Assembly: GCA_964251385.1 (NCBI GenBank)
Contig: CAXUJK010000001.1
Coordinates: forward strand, 186,001-250,000
Source of the DNA: CADCVW01 sp964251385
GTDB taxonomy: Bacteria; Pseudomonadota; Alphaproteobacteria; Sphingomonadales; Sphingomonadaceae
Length of the DNA stretch: 64,000 nucleotides
Direction of reading: 5' to 3'
Positions 53,797-63,103 of the stretch are shown piece by piece. The notes beneath the pieces are model-generated. The model had not been told where the DNA came from and did no database searches. It worked only from the letters and a program-made list of their open reading frames with translations. How positions within the stretch are numbered: the first letter of the stretch is position 1; the number at the start of each line of letters is the position of its first letter. A program made the position numbers and the translations under genes.

Positions 53797-54615
53797 TCAA
53801 CCTTTCGCGCGCCGTCCGCGGCCGGTGTCGGGCAGCGTGTCGGCGAAGTTTTCGAGTTCGGGATATTCGGCGAGCAGCTTGTCGACCGCGTCCGTGACGA
53901 GCATCTGCGCGGACCGTCCGGTCAGCGCGCATGCCAGCCGCAACCGCAGGTGACGCGCCGAGTCGAGGCGCAGCGTAAACGCGGCTTTCGCACCCGATCC
54001 AGGCGCGGCACGGACCGCACGAACGACCTGTTCGACTGCGGCCGGTTCGATCGCGACGGCGGGCTGGAGCGAGACGACCTGCTTGACGGCAGCCGCAGGC
54101 GCGAGCGGCACGACCGGCTCGGGAATGACGGGCGGCGGAGCCGGCTCGTCGATCTCTTCCGGCAGGCCGAAGGCGGCGCGACCGAGCACGAGCGGCGCGG
54201 ACGGCAAGGCGACGGGCTCGTCCTCCGCCTCTTCCTCCTCGGCGACCTCCTCTTCTCCTTCATCGTCAGCGTCGTCGGGCACGCTAAACTGCTGTTCGAG
54301 TTCGGCCTGCTGGACGTGCACGGGCGACGGGGCGGCGGCGGGCGCGTTGGGCGACGGCGTCAGCCCGGACAGCGGATTGCGCAGCGGCTGCTCGGCGAAC
54401 ATCTCGCCGAATGCGTCATGGTCGGCATCGCGTTCCTGCGCCGACACGGTCGGCTTGGGCGCTTCGAAGCCCATGTCGTTCCAGCCGAGATCTTCCAGGC
54501 TCGCGCCCATCTGACCGAAGCCCTGCGGGCGCATGGCGGGTTTGGCCGCGCCCTTGCGGGCGAGCAGCCCCGATGAGAGCGACGCGAACGCCTTGGGTGT
54601 ATCAAACATTCCCAT
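53797..54615 (-). CDS. acidic-linker protein with putative ribbon-helix-helix C-terminus, ParA partner candidate
   Basis: Protein of 272 residues that I do not assign to a named family. The N-terminus is MGMFDTPKAFASLSSGL, followed by a long disordered region with acidic runs (DDADDEGEEEVAEEEEAEDE) and Pro/Val-rich linker. The last 60 residues (AAFTLRLDSARHLRLRLACA, then ALTGRSAQMLVTDAVDKLL) look like a ribbon-helix-helix fold. It starts 2 bp after the ParA stop, so it is probably the partner protein of that ATPase, in the manner of ParB-like or McdB-like adaptors. Confidence 0.7.
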   Translation of the reverse strand: MGMFDTPKAFASLSSGLLARKGAAKPAMRPQGFGQMGASLEDLGWNDMGFEAPKPTVSAQERDADHDAFGEMFAEQPLRNPLSGLTPSPNAPAAAPSPVHVQQAELEQQFSVPDDADDEGEEEVAEEEEAEDEPVALPSAPLVLGRAAFGLPEEIDEPAPPPVIPEPVVPLAPAAAVKQVVSLQPAVAIEPAAVEQVVRAVRAAPGSGAKAAFTLRLDSARHLRLRLACALTGRSAQMLVTDAVDKLLAEYPELENFADTLPDTGRGRRAKG

Positions 54616-54617
54616 GA

Positions 54618-55340
54618 TTACTGGCCGACCACCCGGCGGCCGAAGCCGCCTTGCGGACGCGACGCGGCGGCGATCGGCGCGGCCGACATGCCGGGCGCGG
54701 AGAACACGGTGCGACGAAAGTTCTTTTCGAGGCGGTCGGCGATATAGTCCCAAAGCTCGATGACTTCGCGTGCGGACCGGCCCTTGGGGTCGACTTCCAT
54801 GACGGTGCGACCGTCGATCATCGATGCGGCGAAATCGGTGCGGTGGTGCAGCGTGACGGGCGCGACGGTGCCGTGCTGCGACAGCGCGACGGCGGCCTCG
54901 TACGTGATCTTGGCCTTGGGCGTTGCGCCGTTCACGACGAAGATCAGCGGCTTGCCCGCGCGCTCGCACAGGTCGACGGTTGCACCGACGGCGCGCAGAT
55001 CGTGCGGCGAAGGACGCGTCGGGACGACGATGAGCTCTGACACGGCGATGACCGACTGGATCGCCATGGTGATCGCGGGCGGCGTGTCGATGACGGCGAG
55101 CTTGAAACCCTGCTGACGCAGCACTTCCAGGTCGGACGCGAGGCGCGCGACGGTGGTCTGCGCGAAGGCGGGCATCTCGGCCTCGCGCTCGTTCCACCAG
55201 TCGGCGAGCGAGCCCTGCGGATCGATGTCGATCAGGCAGACGGGGCCGGCCCCCGCCAGCTGCGCTTGCACCGCGAGGTGTCCGGACAGAGTGGTCTTGC
55301 CCGACCCGCCTTTCTGCGATGCCATTGCTAGAACGCGCAT
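54618..55340 (-). CDS. ParA family ATPase
   Basis: ParA/MinD-type ATPase of 240 residues. The deviant Walker A is QKGGSGKTT (9-17), the switch region is CLIDIDPQGSLADWW, and Walker B is LAVIDTPPA. It lacks an N-terminal HTH, as in cargo- or chromosome-positioning ParAs. ATG 55340 has GGGA 5 nt upstream; an extension of 34 codons is rejected. No parB is next to it; the downstream gene encodes the RHH-like protein, then a SPOR protein. It is not the chromosomal parAB, which would lie near gidB. Confidence 0.87.
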   Translation of the reverse strand: MRVLAMASQKGGSGKTTLSGHLAVQAQLAGAGPVCLIDIDPQGSLADWWNEREAEMPAFAQTTVARLASDLEVLRQQGFKLAVIDTPPAITMAIQSVIAVSELIVVPTRPSPHDLRAVGATVDLCERAGKPLIFVVNGATPKAKITYEAAVALSQHGTVAPVTLHHRTDFAASMIDGRTVMEVDPKGRSAREVIELWDYIADRLEKNFRRTVFSAPGMSAAPIAAASRPQGGFGRRVVGQ

Positions 55341-55555
55341 TGAGTTCCCATCCCCGGTATTCCCAAATTGAAATTGGTCGTGTGTTCCCCGGCGGATTGA
55401 CATGGACGTTGCTAAAATCTGGTTAAGGTGGGGGTGCGTCATTGTGCCGCGGTCGGACGATCCGGGCCGTTCCTCACGTCGCGATGGAATTCGGCGGGCG
55501 CTCTGTTAGACTTGGCCGGACGAGGCCGAACTACCGGCGGAATTGCGGAGGTTTC
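55341..55555. promoter_or_regulatory. divergent promoter region between ParA and SPOR/Sel1 genes
   Basis: A 215-bp gap with no ORF I accept. On the plus strand TTGACA lies at 55397-55402, but no good -10 follows at 17 bp (TGGTTA). TAAAAT at 55413 is too close. Both flanking genes need promoters here; I cannot place them with confidence. Confidence 0.3.
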
Positions 55556-56521
55556 ATGGGACGCTTCAACCGGTCGGCGATGTTCGCCGCGCTTCTTCTA
55601 GCCGCCGCCCCAGCCGCGGCGGACGTCAAGGCAGGCGTCGATCTCTACAAGCGCGGCGATTACGCGGGCGCGCTCAAGGAATGGCGGCCGCTCGCGGATC
55701 GCGGCGATCCCGACGCGCAGTTCAACCTGGCGCAGGCCTACCGACTGGGGCGCGGCGTGCCCGCCAATCTGACCACGGCCATCGACCTTTATACGAAGGC
55801 GGCGAGGCAGGATCATGTCGAGGCGGGCGGGTTGCTCGGGCTCACCTTGTTTCAGAACGGCAAGCGCAAGGAAGCGATGCCCTGGCTCGACAAGGCGGCC
55901 AAAAGCGGCGACGCTGCCGCGCAGTATCTGTACGGGACGTCGCTGTTCAACGGCGATCTGGTTGGCAAGGACCCGGTGCGCGCGTACGCATTGATGACGC
56001 AGGCGGCGGCGCAGGGCTTTACGCCCGCGCGGTCGGCGTTGGCGGACATGGACAAGTATTTGCCGCTCGACCAGCGACAGCAGGGCGTGGCGATGGCGCG
56101 CGCGGCGGGCAATGCCACCCCGCGGTCGCAGCCGGTGCGTACCGCGAGCAACACGCCTCGTCCGCGCACGCCGACGTCTACGCGCGACGACGGCCCGCCC
56201 TCGCGCCCTGCGACGACTCCCACACCGAAGACCGCGCCCGCGCCGAGGCCCGTGCGAACGGCAGCCGTTCCCGCGACCGCGACGCGCATATCCGGGTGGA
56301 AGATACAGATGGGCGCGTTCTCGCAGGCTTCGAGCGCAAACGCCTTGTACGCATCGCTGAAGGGCCGCGTGCCCGCTCTGTCCGGCACGCAGCCGATTCT
56401 GGTGCGCGCGGGCGCGGTGACGCGTCTGCAGGCGGGTCCCTTCCCCAACCGCGCCGCCGCCGCAGCCGCGTGCGCCGCGGTCGCCAAGACGGGTCAGGCC
56501 TGCTTCCCCGTCGCGCCTTAA
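55556..56521 (+). CDS. Sel1-repeat and SPOR domain protein
   Basis: Exported protein of 321 residues. A signal peptide (MGRFNRSAMFAALLLAAAPAAA) is followed by three to four Sel1-like repeats (about 25-180: DYAGALKEWRPLADRGDPDA and similar), a Pro/Thr/Arg linker (185-245) and a C-terminal SPOR domain (GWKIQMGAFSQASSANALYA). It should bind septal peptidoglycan. GGAGG 4 nt before ATG 55556. It is divergent from the ParA gene and is the second SPOR gene in this neighbourhood. Confidence 0.83.
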   Translation: MGRFNRSAMFAALLLAAAPAAADVKAGVDLYKRGDYAGALKEWRPLADRGDPDAQFNLAQAYRLGRGVPANLTTAIDLYTKAARQDHVEAGGLLGLTLFQNGKRKEAMPWLDKAAKSGDAAAQYLYGTSLFNGDLVGKDPVRAYALMTQAAAQGFTPARSALADMDKYLPLDQRQQGVAMARAAGNATPRSQPVRTASNTPRPRTPTSTRDDGPPSRPATTPTPKTAPAPRPVRTAAVPATATRISGWKIQMGAFSQASSANALYASLKGRVPALSGTQPILVRAGAVTRLQAGPFPNRAAAAAACAAVAKTGQACFPVAP

Positions 56522-56574
56522 GTCTTTCTTCGCTTCCTGAGCGCTAGACCCCGCGGTCGAGAGGGGACGATGCC

Positions 56575-56892
56575 GTGGGGGCGAGGTTCGAACTGACCGC
56601 CGACGCGGCGATGACGACGCGCTGGCGGCAACGCCGGATGTGCGTGCTGGCGTGCGGTGCCGAGTATCCGGCCGGCTTGCGCAGCGTGTCGGCGGGCGGC
56701 GCGTTCGTCGAGACCAATGCGCGGCCCGCGCTGGGCGATGCGGTGACGCTGCATCATCCAGAGGCCGGGCGCGTCGGCGGAACGGTCGACGCGGTCCACG
56801 CGGACGGCGTCGCGCTGCGCTTCGCGGGCGACGAGGCGGCGATGGCGTTCGCTCTGGCCGCGATCGCGGCGGACATGAGCCGGCCGGGCTAG
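56575..56892 (+). CDS. PilZ domain protein
   Basis: Single PilZ-like domain of 105 residues. The segment TTRWRQRRMCVLAC resembles the RxxxR part and LRSVSAGGAFVET the second half of the c-di-GMP motif, but the usual D/N of (D/N)xSxxG is Ser (SVSAGG), so nucleotide binding is doubtful. GTG 56575 has GAGGGG 8 nt upstream. It follows the Sel1/SPOR gene by 53 bp and converges on serB with a 4-bp stop overlap (CTAG). Confidence 0.72.
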   Translation: MGARFELTADAAMTTRWRQRRMCVLACGAEYPAGLRSVSAGGAFVETNARPALGDAVTLHHPEAGRVGGTVDAVHADGVALRFAGDEAAMAFALAAIAADMSRPG

Positions 56893-57761
56893 TCCACCCA
56901 CTCCGGGCGCGGAATGCCTTGCGCCCAAAGCAACGCGGTCAGATCGCCATGCACGATCCGCGCGTCGGCCGCCTTGGCGAGGATGGGCTTGGCACGATAG
57001 GCCACTCCGAGCCCCGCGGCCTGAATCATCGCGAGGTCGTTGGCTCCGTCCCCGACGGCAAGCGTTTCAGCCGGGTGCAATCCGGCCGCGGCCTCGCGCA
57101 ATGCGGAAGCCTTGCGAGCTCCGTCGACGATCGGCCGCTCGACGCGGCCGGTGAGCACGCCATCCCGCACCTCGAGCCGGTTGGCGATCGCGCGATCGAA
57201 CCCGAGCTCGGCCGCGACGGGATCGGCGAACGCGGTGAACCCGCCCGACACGAGCAGACTCCGCACGCCCCGCGCGCGCATCGTCGCGATCAGCGTGCGT
57301 CCGCCCGGCATTGGCCGCACGCGCTCGGCCCGGCACGCGTCGATCGTCGCGACAGGCATCCCGCCGAGCAGCGCGACCCGCGCGTCGAGCGCGGCGGCGA
57401 AGTCGAGATCGCCCGCCATCGCACGCTCGGTGATCGCGGCGACCTCGAGCTTGAGCCCGGCATAGTCGGCGAGTTCGTCGATGCATTCGACGGTGATGAT
57501 CGTCGAATCCATGTCGGCGACGAGCAGGCGCTTGGCGCGGTTCGCCTCGTCCTGGACGACGATGTCCGATTCGGCCTCCAGTCGCGCCAACGCGGCGCGT
57601 GCGGCGGCGATCGGTCCGGCGAAGAACAGGTCGCACGCGCGGCCAGGCTCCAGCCAGACCACCTCGCCTGGCGACGATCCACTTTCCGCAAGCGCGTCCG
57701 CGGCGCGCGAAACCGTTCCCGCCGCCAACGTGTCCGCTGCTATCAGCGTCGCGATGCCCAA
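56889..57761 (-). CDS. serB: phosphoserine phosphatase
   Basis: SerB of 290 residues, a HAD-family enzyme making serine from phosphoserine. HAD motif I is VADMDSTII with D83 and D85, motif II is LLVSGGFTAF, and motif III/IV is AVGDGANDLAMIQAAGLGVAY. The TTG at 57761 has AGGGG 7 nt upstream and gives GIATLIAADTL, matching other sphingomonad-type SerB N-termini; ATG at 57791/57788 is an alternative. The start overlaps the divergent miaA start by 8 bp. Confidence 0.93.
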   Translation of the reverse strand: MGIATLIAADTLAAGTVSRAADALAESGSSPGEVVWLEPGRACDLFFAGPIAAARAALARLEAESDIVVQDEANRAKRLLVADMDSTIITVECIDELADYAGLKLEVAAITERAMAGDLDFAAALDARVALLGGMPVATIDACRAERVRPMPGGRTLIATMRARGVRSLLVSGGFTAFADPVAAELGFDRAIANRLEVRDGVLTGRVERPIVDGARKASALREAAAGLHPAETLAVGDGANDLAMIQAAGLGVAYRAKPILAKAADARIVHGDLTALLWAQGIPRPEWVD

Positions 57762-58701
57762 TGCTTTACCCCTGCCGCCCGTCGCCATCATCGCGGGCCC
57801 GACCGCGTGCGGCAAGTCCGCGCTGGCGCTGGCGCTGGCGGACGCGACGGGCGGGGTCGTCGTCAACGCGGACAGCGCGCAGGTCTATCGCGACCTGGCG
57901 GTGGTAAGCGCGCGGCCCGACGCGGCGGAACAGGCGCGCGCGCAACATCGCCTGTACGGGACGCGCGACGGTGCCGAACCATGTTCGGCGGCGGCATGGG
58001 CGGCCGATGCGCGCGACGAGATCGCCGCGTTGCACCGTGCCGGACGCCTGCCGATCCTGGTCGGGGGAACGGGATTGTACCTGCGCACGCTCCTAGACGG
58101 GATCGCGCCCGTGCCGCCGATCGCGCCGGACATTCGCGCGGGCGTGCGGGCGGCGGACAACGCGGCCAACCACCAGGCGCTGACGGCGGAGGACCCGGCG
58201 GCCGCGGCGGCGCTCAGCCCCGCCGACACGACGCGCGTCGCGCGTGCGCTGGAGGTGGTGAGGTCAACGGGGCTGTCGATCCTGCGCTGGCGGGAGCGGC
58301 GGGAAGGCGGCATCGCGCACACGGTACGAGTGGTGCCGCGCATCCTGCTGCCGCCCCGCGACTGGCTGCATGCGCGCATCGACGCGCGCTTCGCCGCGAT
58401 GCTGGATGATGGCGCGTGCGACGAAGTTGAAGCCTTGCTCGCGCGCGGGCTGGACCCCGCCCTCCCCGTCATGAACGCGATCGGCGTACGCGAGATCGCG
58501 GACCTGCTGCGAGGCAGGGCCAGCCGTGACGAGGCGCGCGCCGCGGGGCAGCTCGCAACCCGGCGCTACGCCAAGCGGCAGACCACCTGGTTTCGCAATC
58601 AGCCGCCCGCCGACTGGCCGCGCGTCGAAGGCGTGCCCGACATCGCGCGCATCGCCGCCGACTTTGCGGCCGCCTGTCGCGGGCGTAGAGCGCGCCGATG
58701 A
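57754..58701 (+). CDS. miaA: tRNA dimethylallyltransferase
   Basis: MiaA of 315 residues, which adds the dimethylallyl group to A37 of tRNAs reading U-starting codons. The P-loop is GPTACGKSAL (15-24), the Asp motif VVNADSAQVYRDL, then VGGTGLYLRTL and NAIGVREI. ATG 57754 lies inside the 5' end of serB on the other strand. Its stop overlaps the reductoisomerase start (ATGA). Confidence 0.95.
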   Translation: MPNALPLPPVAIIAGPTACGKSALALALADATGGVVVNADSAQVYRDLAVVSARPDAAEQARAQHRLYGTRDGAEPCSAAAWAADARDEIAALHRAGRLPILVGGTGLYLRTLLDGIAPVPPIAPDIRAGVRAADNAANHQALTAEDPAAAAALSPADTTRVARALEVVRSTGLSILRWRERREGGIAHTVRVVPRILLPPRDWLHARIDARFAAMLDDGACDEVEALLARGLDPALPVMNAIGVREIADLLRGRASRDEARAAGQLATRRYAKRQTTWFRNQPPADWPRVEGVPDIARIAADFAAACRGRRARR

Positions 58702-59657
58702 AACTTCTCCTCGACGCGGACATTGACCCCGCCCCGCTGGCCGGCAAGCGCATCCTCGTCATCGGCTACGGCAATCAAGGCCGCGCGCAGGCACTCAACC
58801 TGCGCGACGGCGGCGCCGACGTGGCGGTCGCGTTGCGCACCGACTCGGGCTCGGTGGCCAAGGCGGCGCAGGACGGCGTCGCGACCGTGCCGCTGAGTTC
58901 AATGGGCGATGCCGACGTCGTCATGCTGCTTGCTCCGGACGAGACGCTCGCCGACGTCTACCGCACGATTGAACCGCGGCTGCGGCCCGGCACCGCGATC
59001 GGCTTCGCGCACGGGCTCGCCATTCACCACCGCCTGATTGCTCCACGCGCGGAGCTCGACGTGTTCATGGTCGCTCCAAAGGGGCCGGGCGCGACTCTGC
59101 GCAGCGAGTACGAGGCGGGACGCGGGCTGATCGGGTTGTTCGCCGTGGCGCAGGACGCGAGCGGACGTGCACGCGACCTCGCGCTCTCCTACGGCCGCGC
59201 TATCGGATGCGGACGCTCGGGCCTTCTGGAAACGAGCTTCGCGGATGAATGCGACGCGGATCTGTTCAACGAGGCCGCGGTGATCTGGGGCGCGGTGCCG
59301 GCCATCATGCTCGCCGGTTACGACACGCTCGTCGAGGCAGGGATCGCGCCAGAACTCGCGTGGTTCGAATGCATCGGCGAACTCAAGCTGCTCGCCGACC
59401 TGATCGCCGCGTGCGGGATCGCGGGCATGCGCGAGGCGATCTCGACGACCGCCGAGTTCGGCGCCTTGAGCGGATCGCGGATCGTCACGGACGACACGCG
59501 TACCGAGATGCGCGTGCTCCTGGCCGATATTCGGAGCGGCAAAATGGTCGCGGAAATGATGGCCGACGCCGCTGCGGACTCGCCCAGGCTGAAGGCCGCA
59601 CGGACGACAACGCACAGCCACCCGTCCGAGGCGGTCGGAACCGCGCTGAGGCGTTAG
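58698..59657 (+). CDS. ilvC: divergent ketol-acid reductoisomerase (IlvC-like)
   Basis: Ketol-acid reductoisomerase-type protein of 319 residues. The NADPH loop is VIGYGNQGRAQALNLRDGG, and the active-site residues of class I enzymes are all in place: H105, K128, D188, E192, E224, E228 and S249. Sequence between motifs is unusually divergent from ordinary IlvC, and ilvB/ilvN are not adjacent, so it may be a paralogue rather than the housekeeping enzyme. It starts by ATGA overlap with miaA and converges on the BLUF gene. Confidence 0.85.
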   Translation: MKLLLDADIDPAPLAGKRILVIGYGNQGRAQALNLRDGGADVAVALRTDSGSVAKAAQDGVATVPLSSMGDADVVMLLAPDETLADVYRTIEPRLRPGTAIGFAHGLAIHHRLIAPRAELDVFMVAPKGPGATLRSEYEAGRGLIGLFAVAQDASGRARDLALSYGRAIGCGRSGLLETSFADECDADLFNEAAVIWGAVPAIMLAGYDTLVEAGIAPELAWFECIGELKLLADLIAACGIAGMREAISTTAEFGALSGSRIVTDDTRTEMRVLLADIRSGKMVAEMMADAAADSPRLKAARTTTHSHPSEAVGTALRR

Positions 59658-60067
59658 GCCGCCTTGCTGTGCAGCTCGGCGAAGCCCGTGAACAGCGCCT
59701 GCACGTCGCGGTCGGGAAGCGAGGCGGTCATGCGCGCGACGGTCTGGCGCAGCGCACGGCCGGCGTTCGGGTCGTCGCCCTGCGTATAGGCCATCGCCCA
59801 TTCGCCGAACTCGGGCGCGTCAATCGCCTTGTCGGTCAGCGTCACGAACGCGAAGTGGCGCGGGTCGGCCTGGATGCGCGCGTAGGTCGCGGCGACCGCG
59901 GCATCGGGTCCTTCGAGCGCCTGCAGGAAGCGGCGTCCGCCCGCGAGCAGAAGCCCGCTGATCCCTGCCGCCTCGTTGTTGCAGCGCGACGCCGACAGGA
60001 TCGATTCGAGCAGCGCGTCGTCGATGACCGTCGCACGGGACGTGCTGATGTAGACGAGCTGGCGCAT
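59654..60067 (-). CDS. BLUF-domain blue-light photoreceptor
   Basis: Single BLUF domain of 137 residues, an FAD-binding blue-light sensor. Photocycle residues are visible: Tyr6 in QLVYIS, Asn30/Asn31 in SRCNNEAAGISGLLL, and Gln49 in RFLQALEGP; a Trp lies in FGEWAMAY. No output domain is fused, so it signals through a partner. It stands between the reductoisomerase (convergent, 4-bp overlap) and mutL, 71 bp downstream of mutL on the same strand. Confidence 0.9.
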   Translation of the reverse strand: MRQLVYISTSRATVIDDALLESILSASRCNNEAAGISGLLLAGGRRFLQALEGPDAAVAATYARIQADPRHFAFVTLTDKAIDAPEFGEWAMAYTQGDDPNAGRALRQTVARMTASLPDRDVQALFTGFAELHSKAA

Positions 60068-60138
60068 GCAAGAAATTCCTATCGATCCTGCGCAGCGGCC
60101 TAGGTTCGATTCGTCGAATTCGCGTTAACGCGATGGCG

Positions 60139-61878
60139 TTATTTGCGTCCGAACAGCTTTTCGAGATCGACGTGCGCGAGCTTGACCCAGGTCGGGCGCC
60201 CGTGATTGCACTGGCCCGAACGCGGCGTTGCTTCCATGTCGCGAAGCAGCGCGTTCATTTCGGCATTGTTCAGCAGGCGGCCCGCGCGCACCGATCCATG
60301 ACAAGCCATGGTCGCGGCGACATGGTCGATGCGGTCGCCCAGGATTAGCGGGCCGTCATGCGCGGCGAGATCGTCCGCGATGTCGCGCAGCAGGGCGGCC
60401 GCGTCGGGACGGCCCAGCACCGCAGGCGTCGCGCGCACGAGCAGCGCATCCGGACCGAAGCGTTCGACCTCCAGCCCCAGCCGCGCGAGGTCGGCGGAGG
60501 CGGTCTCGATGCGGTCGCACGCGACTTCGTCCAGTTCGACGACCTCGCCCATCAGCAGCCGTTGCGACGGTACGGCGTCGCCGTCGCGGGCCGCGCGCAG
60601 CCCTTCGAGGACGAGGCGTTCGTGCGCGGCGTGTTGGTCGACGATAACAAGCCCGTCGACGGCTTCGGCGATGACGTACGTCGCTGCAATCTGACCGCGT
60701 GCGACGCCGAGCGGGTGGTCGGGCGCGAGGGCGACCGGGTCCGCGACATCGACGCGGGCGGCGGGGGCAAAGCTGTCGTGCGCTTCCCAGACCGCGCGTT
60801 GCAGCGGAGCCGTGGCGGCGAGCGGAGGCGGCGCGCTCGTCGCGTATGATCTCTGCCAGCGATCGCCGGACGGCGCCGCGGCGACTTGCGTGCCCACCCC
60901 TGCCCCGTCGAGCGCGGCGCGGACCGCGCTCACGATCAGCCCGCGCACGGTCGCCGGATCGCGGAAGCGGACTTCGGTCTTGGCGGGGTGGACGTTGACG
61001 TCGACCTCGTCGCCCGGAACGTCGAGGAACAGCGCCACCACCGGATGCCGGTCGCGCGCGAGCAGACCCTGGTACGCGCCGCGCAACGCGCCGATCAGCA
61101 GTCGATCCTTAACGGGTCGCGCGTTGACGAACAGGAACTGGTGGTCGGCGACGCCTCGGTTGAACGTGGCTAGGCCCGCGATGCCCGATATGCCTATGCC
61201 GCCCCGCGCGGCTTCCACGTCGACGCTGCTCGCGGTCAGTTGCGGATCGAGCAGCGCCGCGACCCGGGCATCGCGCGCCTGACCCGGAGGCACGCCGAGA
61301 CGCGGACGCCCGTCATGGTCGAGCGAAAAGCCGATGTCCGGACGCGCCATGGCGAGGCGGCGCAGCGCGTCGAGGCAGGCAGCATACTCGGCCTTCGGCG
61401 ACCGCATGAACTTGCGCCGCGCGGGCAGGTTGGCGAACAGGTCGGCGACGGTGACCACCGTTCCGTGCGCCAGCGCGGCGGGGCGGCCCGCGTCCGCGAC
61501 GCCGTTGTCGACGGTCAGCGCCCAGCCGTCCGCGCCACGGGGGCGGCTCGCCAGCGTGAAGCGCGACACGCTCGCGATCGACGGCAGCGCCTCGCCGCGA
61601 AAGCCCATCGTCGTCACTGCCTCGATGCGCTCGTCGGGCATCTTGGACGTCGCGTGGCGTTCAAGCGCGAGGTGCATCTCGCCTGCATCCATCCCGCACC
61701 CGTCATCGACGACCTGCAGCCCGTCGAGCCCGCCGCTCGTCAGCGACACCGCGATCCGCGTCGCGCCTGCGTCGATCGCGTTTTCGACGAGTTCCTTGAG
61801 CGCGCTCGCGGGGCGTTCGACGACCTCGCCCGCCGCGATGCGATTGACGAGATGTTCAGGAAGACGCCGTATCGACAT
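60139..61878 (-). CDS. mutL: DNA mismatch repair protein MutL
   Basis: MutL of 579 residues. The GHKL ATPase motifs are in the N-terminal third: ELVENAIDAGAT, DDGCGM, and TMGFRGEALPSIASV. The C-terminal dimerisation domain contains DQHAAHERLVLEG, the metal-binding endonuclease motif of MutLs from species without MutH. ATG 61878 opens with SIRRLPEHLVNRIAAGEVVE. It is divergent from mreB. Confidence 0.96.
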   Translation of the reverse strand: MSIRRLPEHLVNRIAAGEVVERPASALKELVENAIDAGATRIAVSLTSGGLDGLQVVDDGCGMDAGEMHLALERHATSKMPDERIEAVTTMGFRGEALPSIASVSRFTLASRPRGADGWALTVDNGVADAGRPAALAHGTVVTVADLFANLPARRKFMRSPKAEYAACLDALRRLAMARPDIGFSLDHDGRPRLGVPPGQARDARVAALLDPQLTASSVDVEAARGGIGISGIAGLATFNRGVADHQFLFVNARPVKDRLLIGALRGAYQGLLARDRHPVVALFLDVPGDEVDVNVHPAKTEVRFRDPATVRGLIVSAVRAALDGAGVGTQVAAAPSGDRWQRSYATSAPPPLAATAPLQRAVWEAHDSFAPAARVDVADPVALAPDHPLGVARGQIAATYVIAEAVDGLVIVDQHAAHERLVLEGLRAARDGDAVPSQRLLMGEVVELDEVACDRIETASADLARLGLEVERFGPDALLVRATPAVLGRPDAAALLRDIADDLAAHDGPLILGDRIDHVAATMACHGSVRAGRLLNNAEMNALLRDMEATPRSGQCNHGRPTWVKLAHVDLEKLFGRK

Positions 61879-61932
61879 GGCAGGACCTGTAGCCTAAGCC
61901 GAACTCTTCCGCACCTGCCGGTCCAAACTCTT

Positions 61933-61954
61933 CGCATGTCAAGGCTGACATGCG
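61933..61954. promoter_or_regulatory. perfect 9-bp inverted repeat between mutL and mreB
   Basis: CGCATGTCA (61933-61941) and TGACATGCG (61946-61954) are perfect inverted repeats around AGGC. It lies in the 155-bp divergent gap, 55 bp from mutL and 80 bp from mreB. A dimeric repressor operator or an RNA hairpin in the mreB leader are both possible; no T-run follows on either strand. Confidence 0.5.
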
Positions 61955-62033
61955 GATCAGGGGCGTCTAGACGTCTCGTTACGGGGCGTCCCGTTGCGGG
62001 AATCGGTGCCGGTGTAACTGGGGGTAGGGTCTG

Positions 62034-63074
<1,041 letters not shown>

Positions 63075-63103
63075 CGTCGCTACGCGAAATGAAGGCCTGA
63101 TCT

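Noticed and set aside
58698..59657. IlvC-like gene as a pseudogene
   Set aside because: The frame is intact and all catalytic and metal-binding residues are present.
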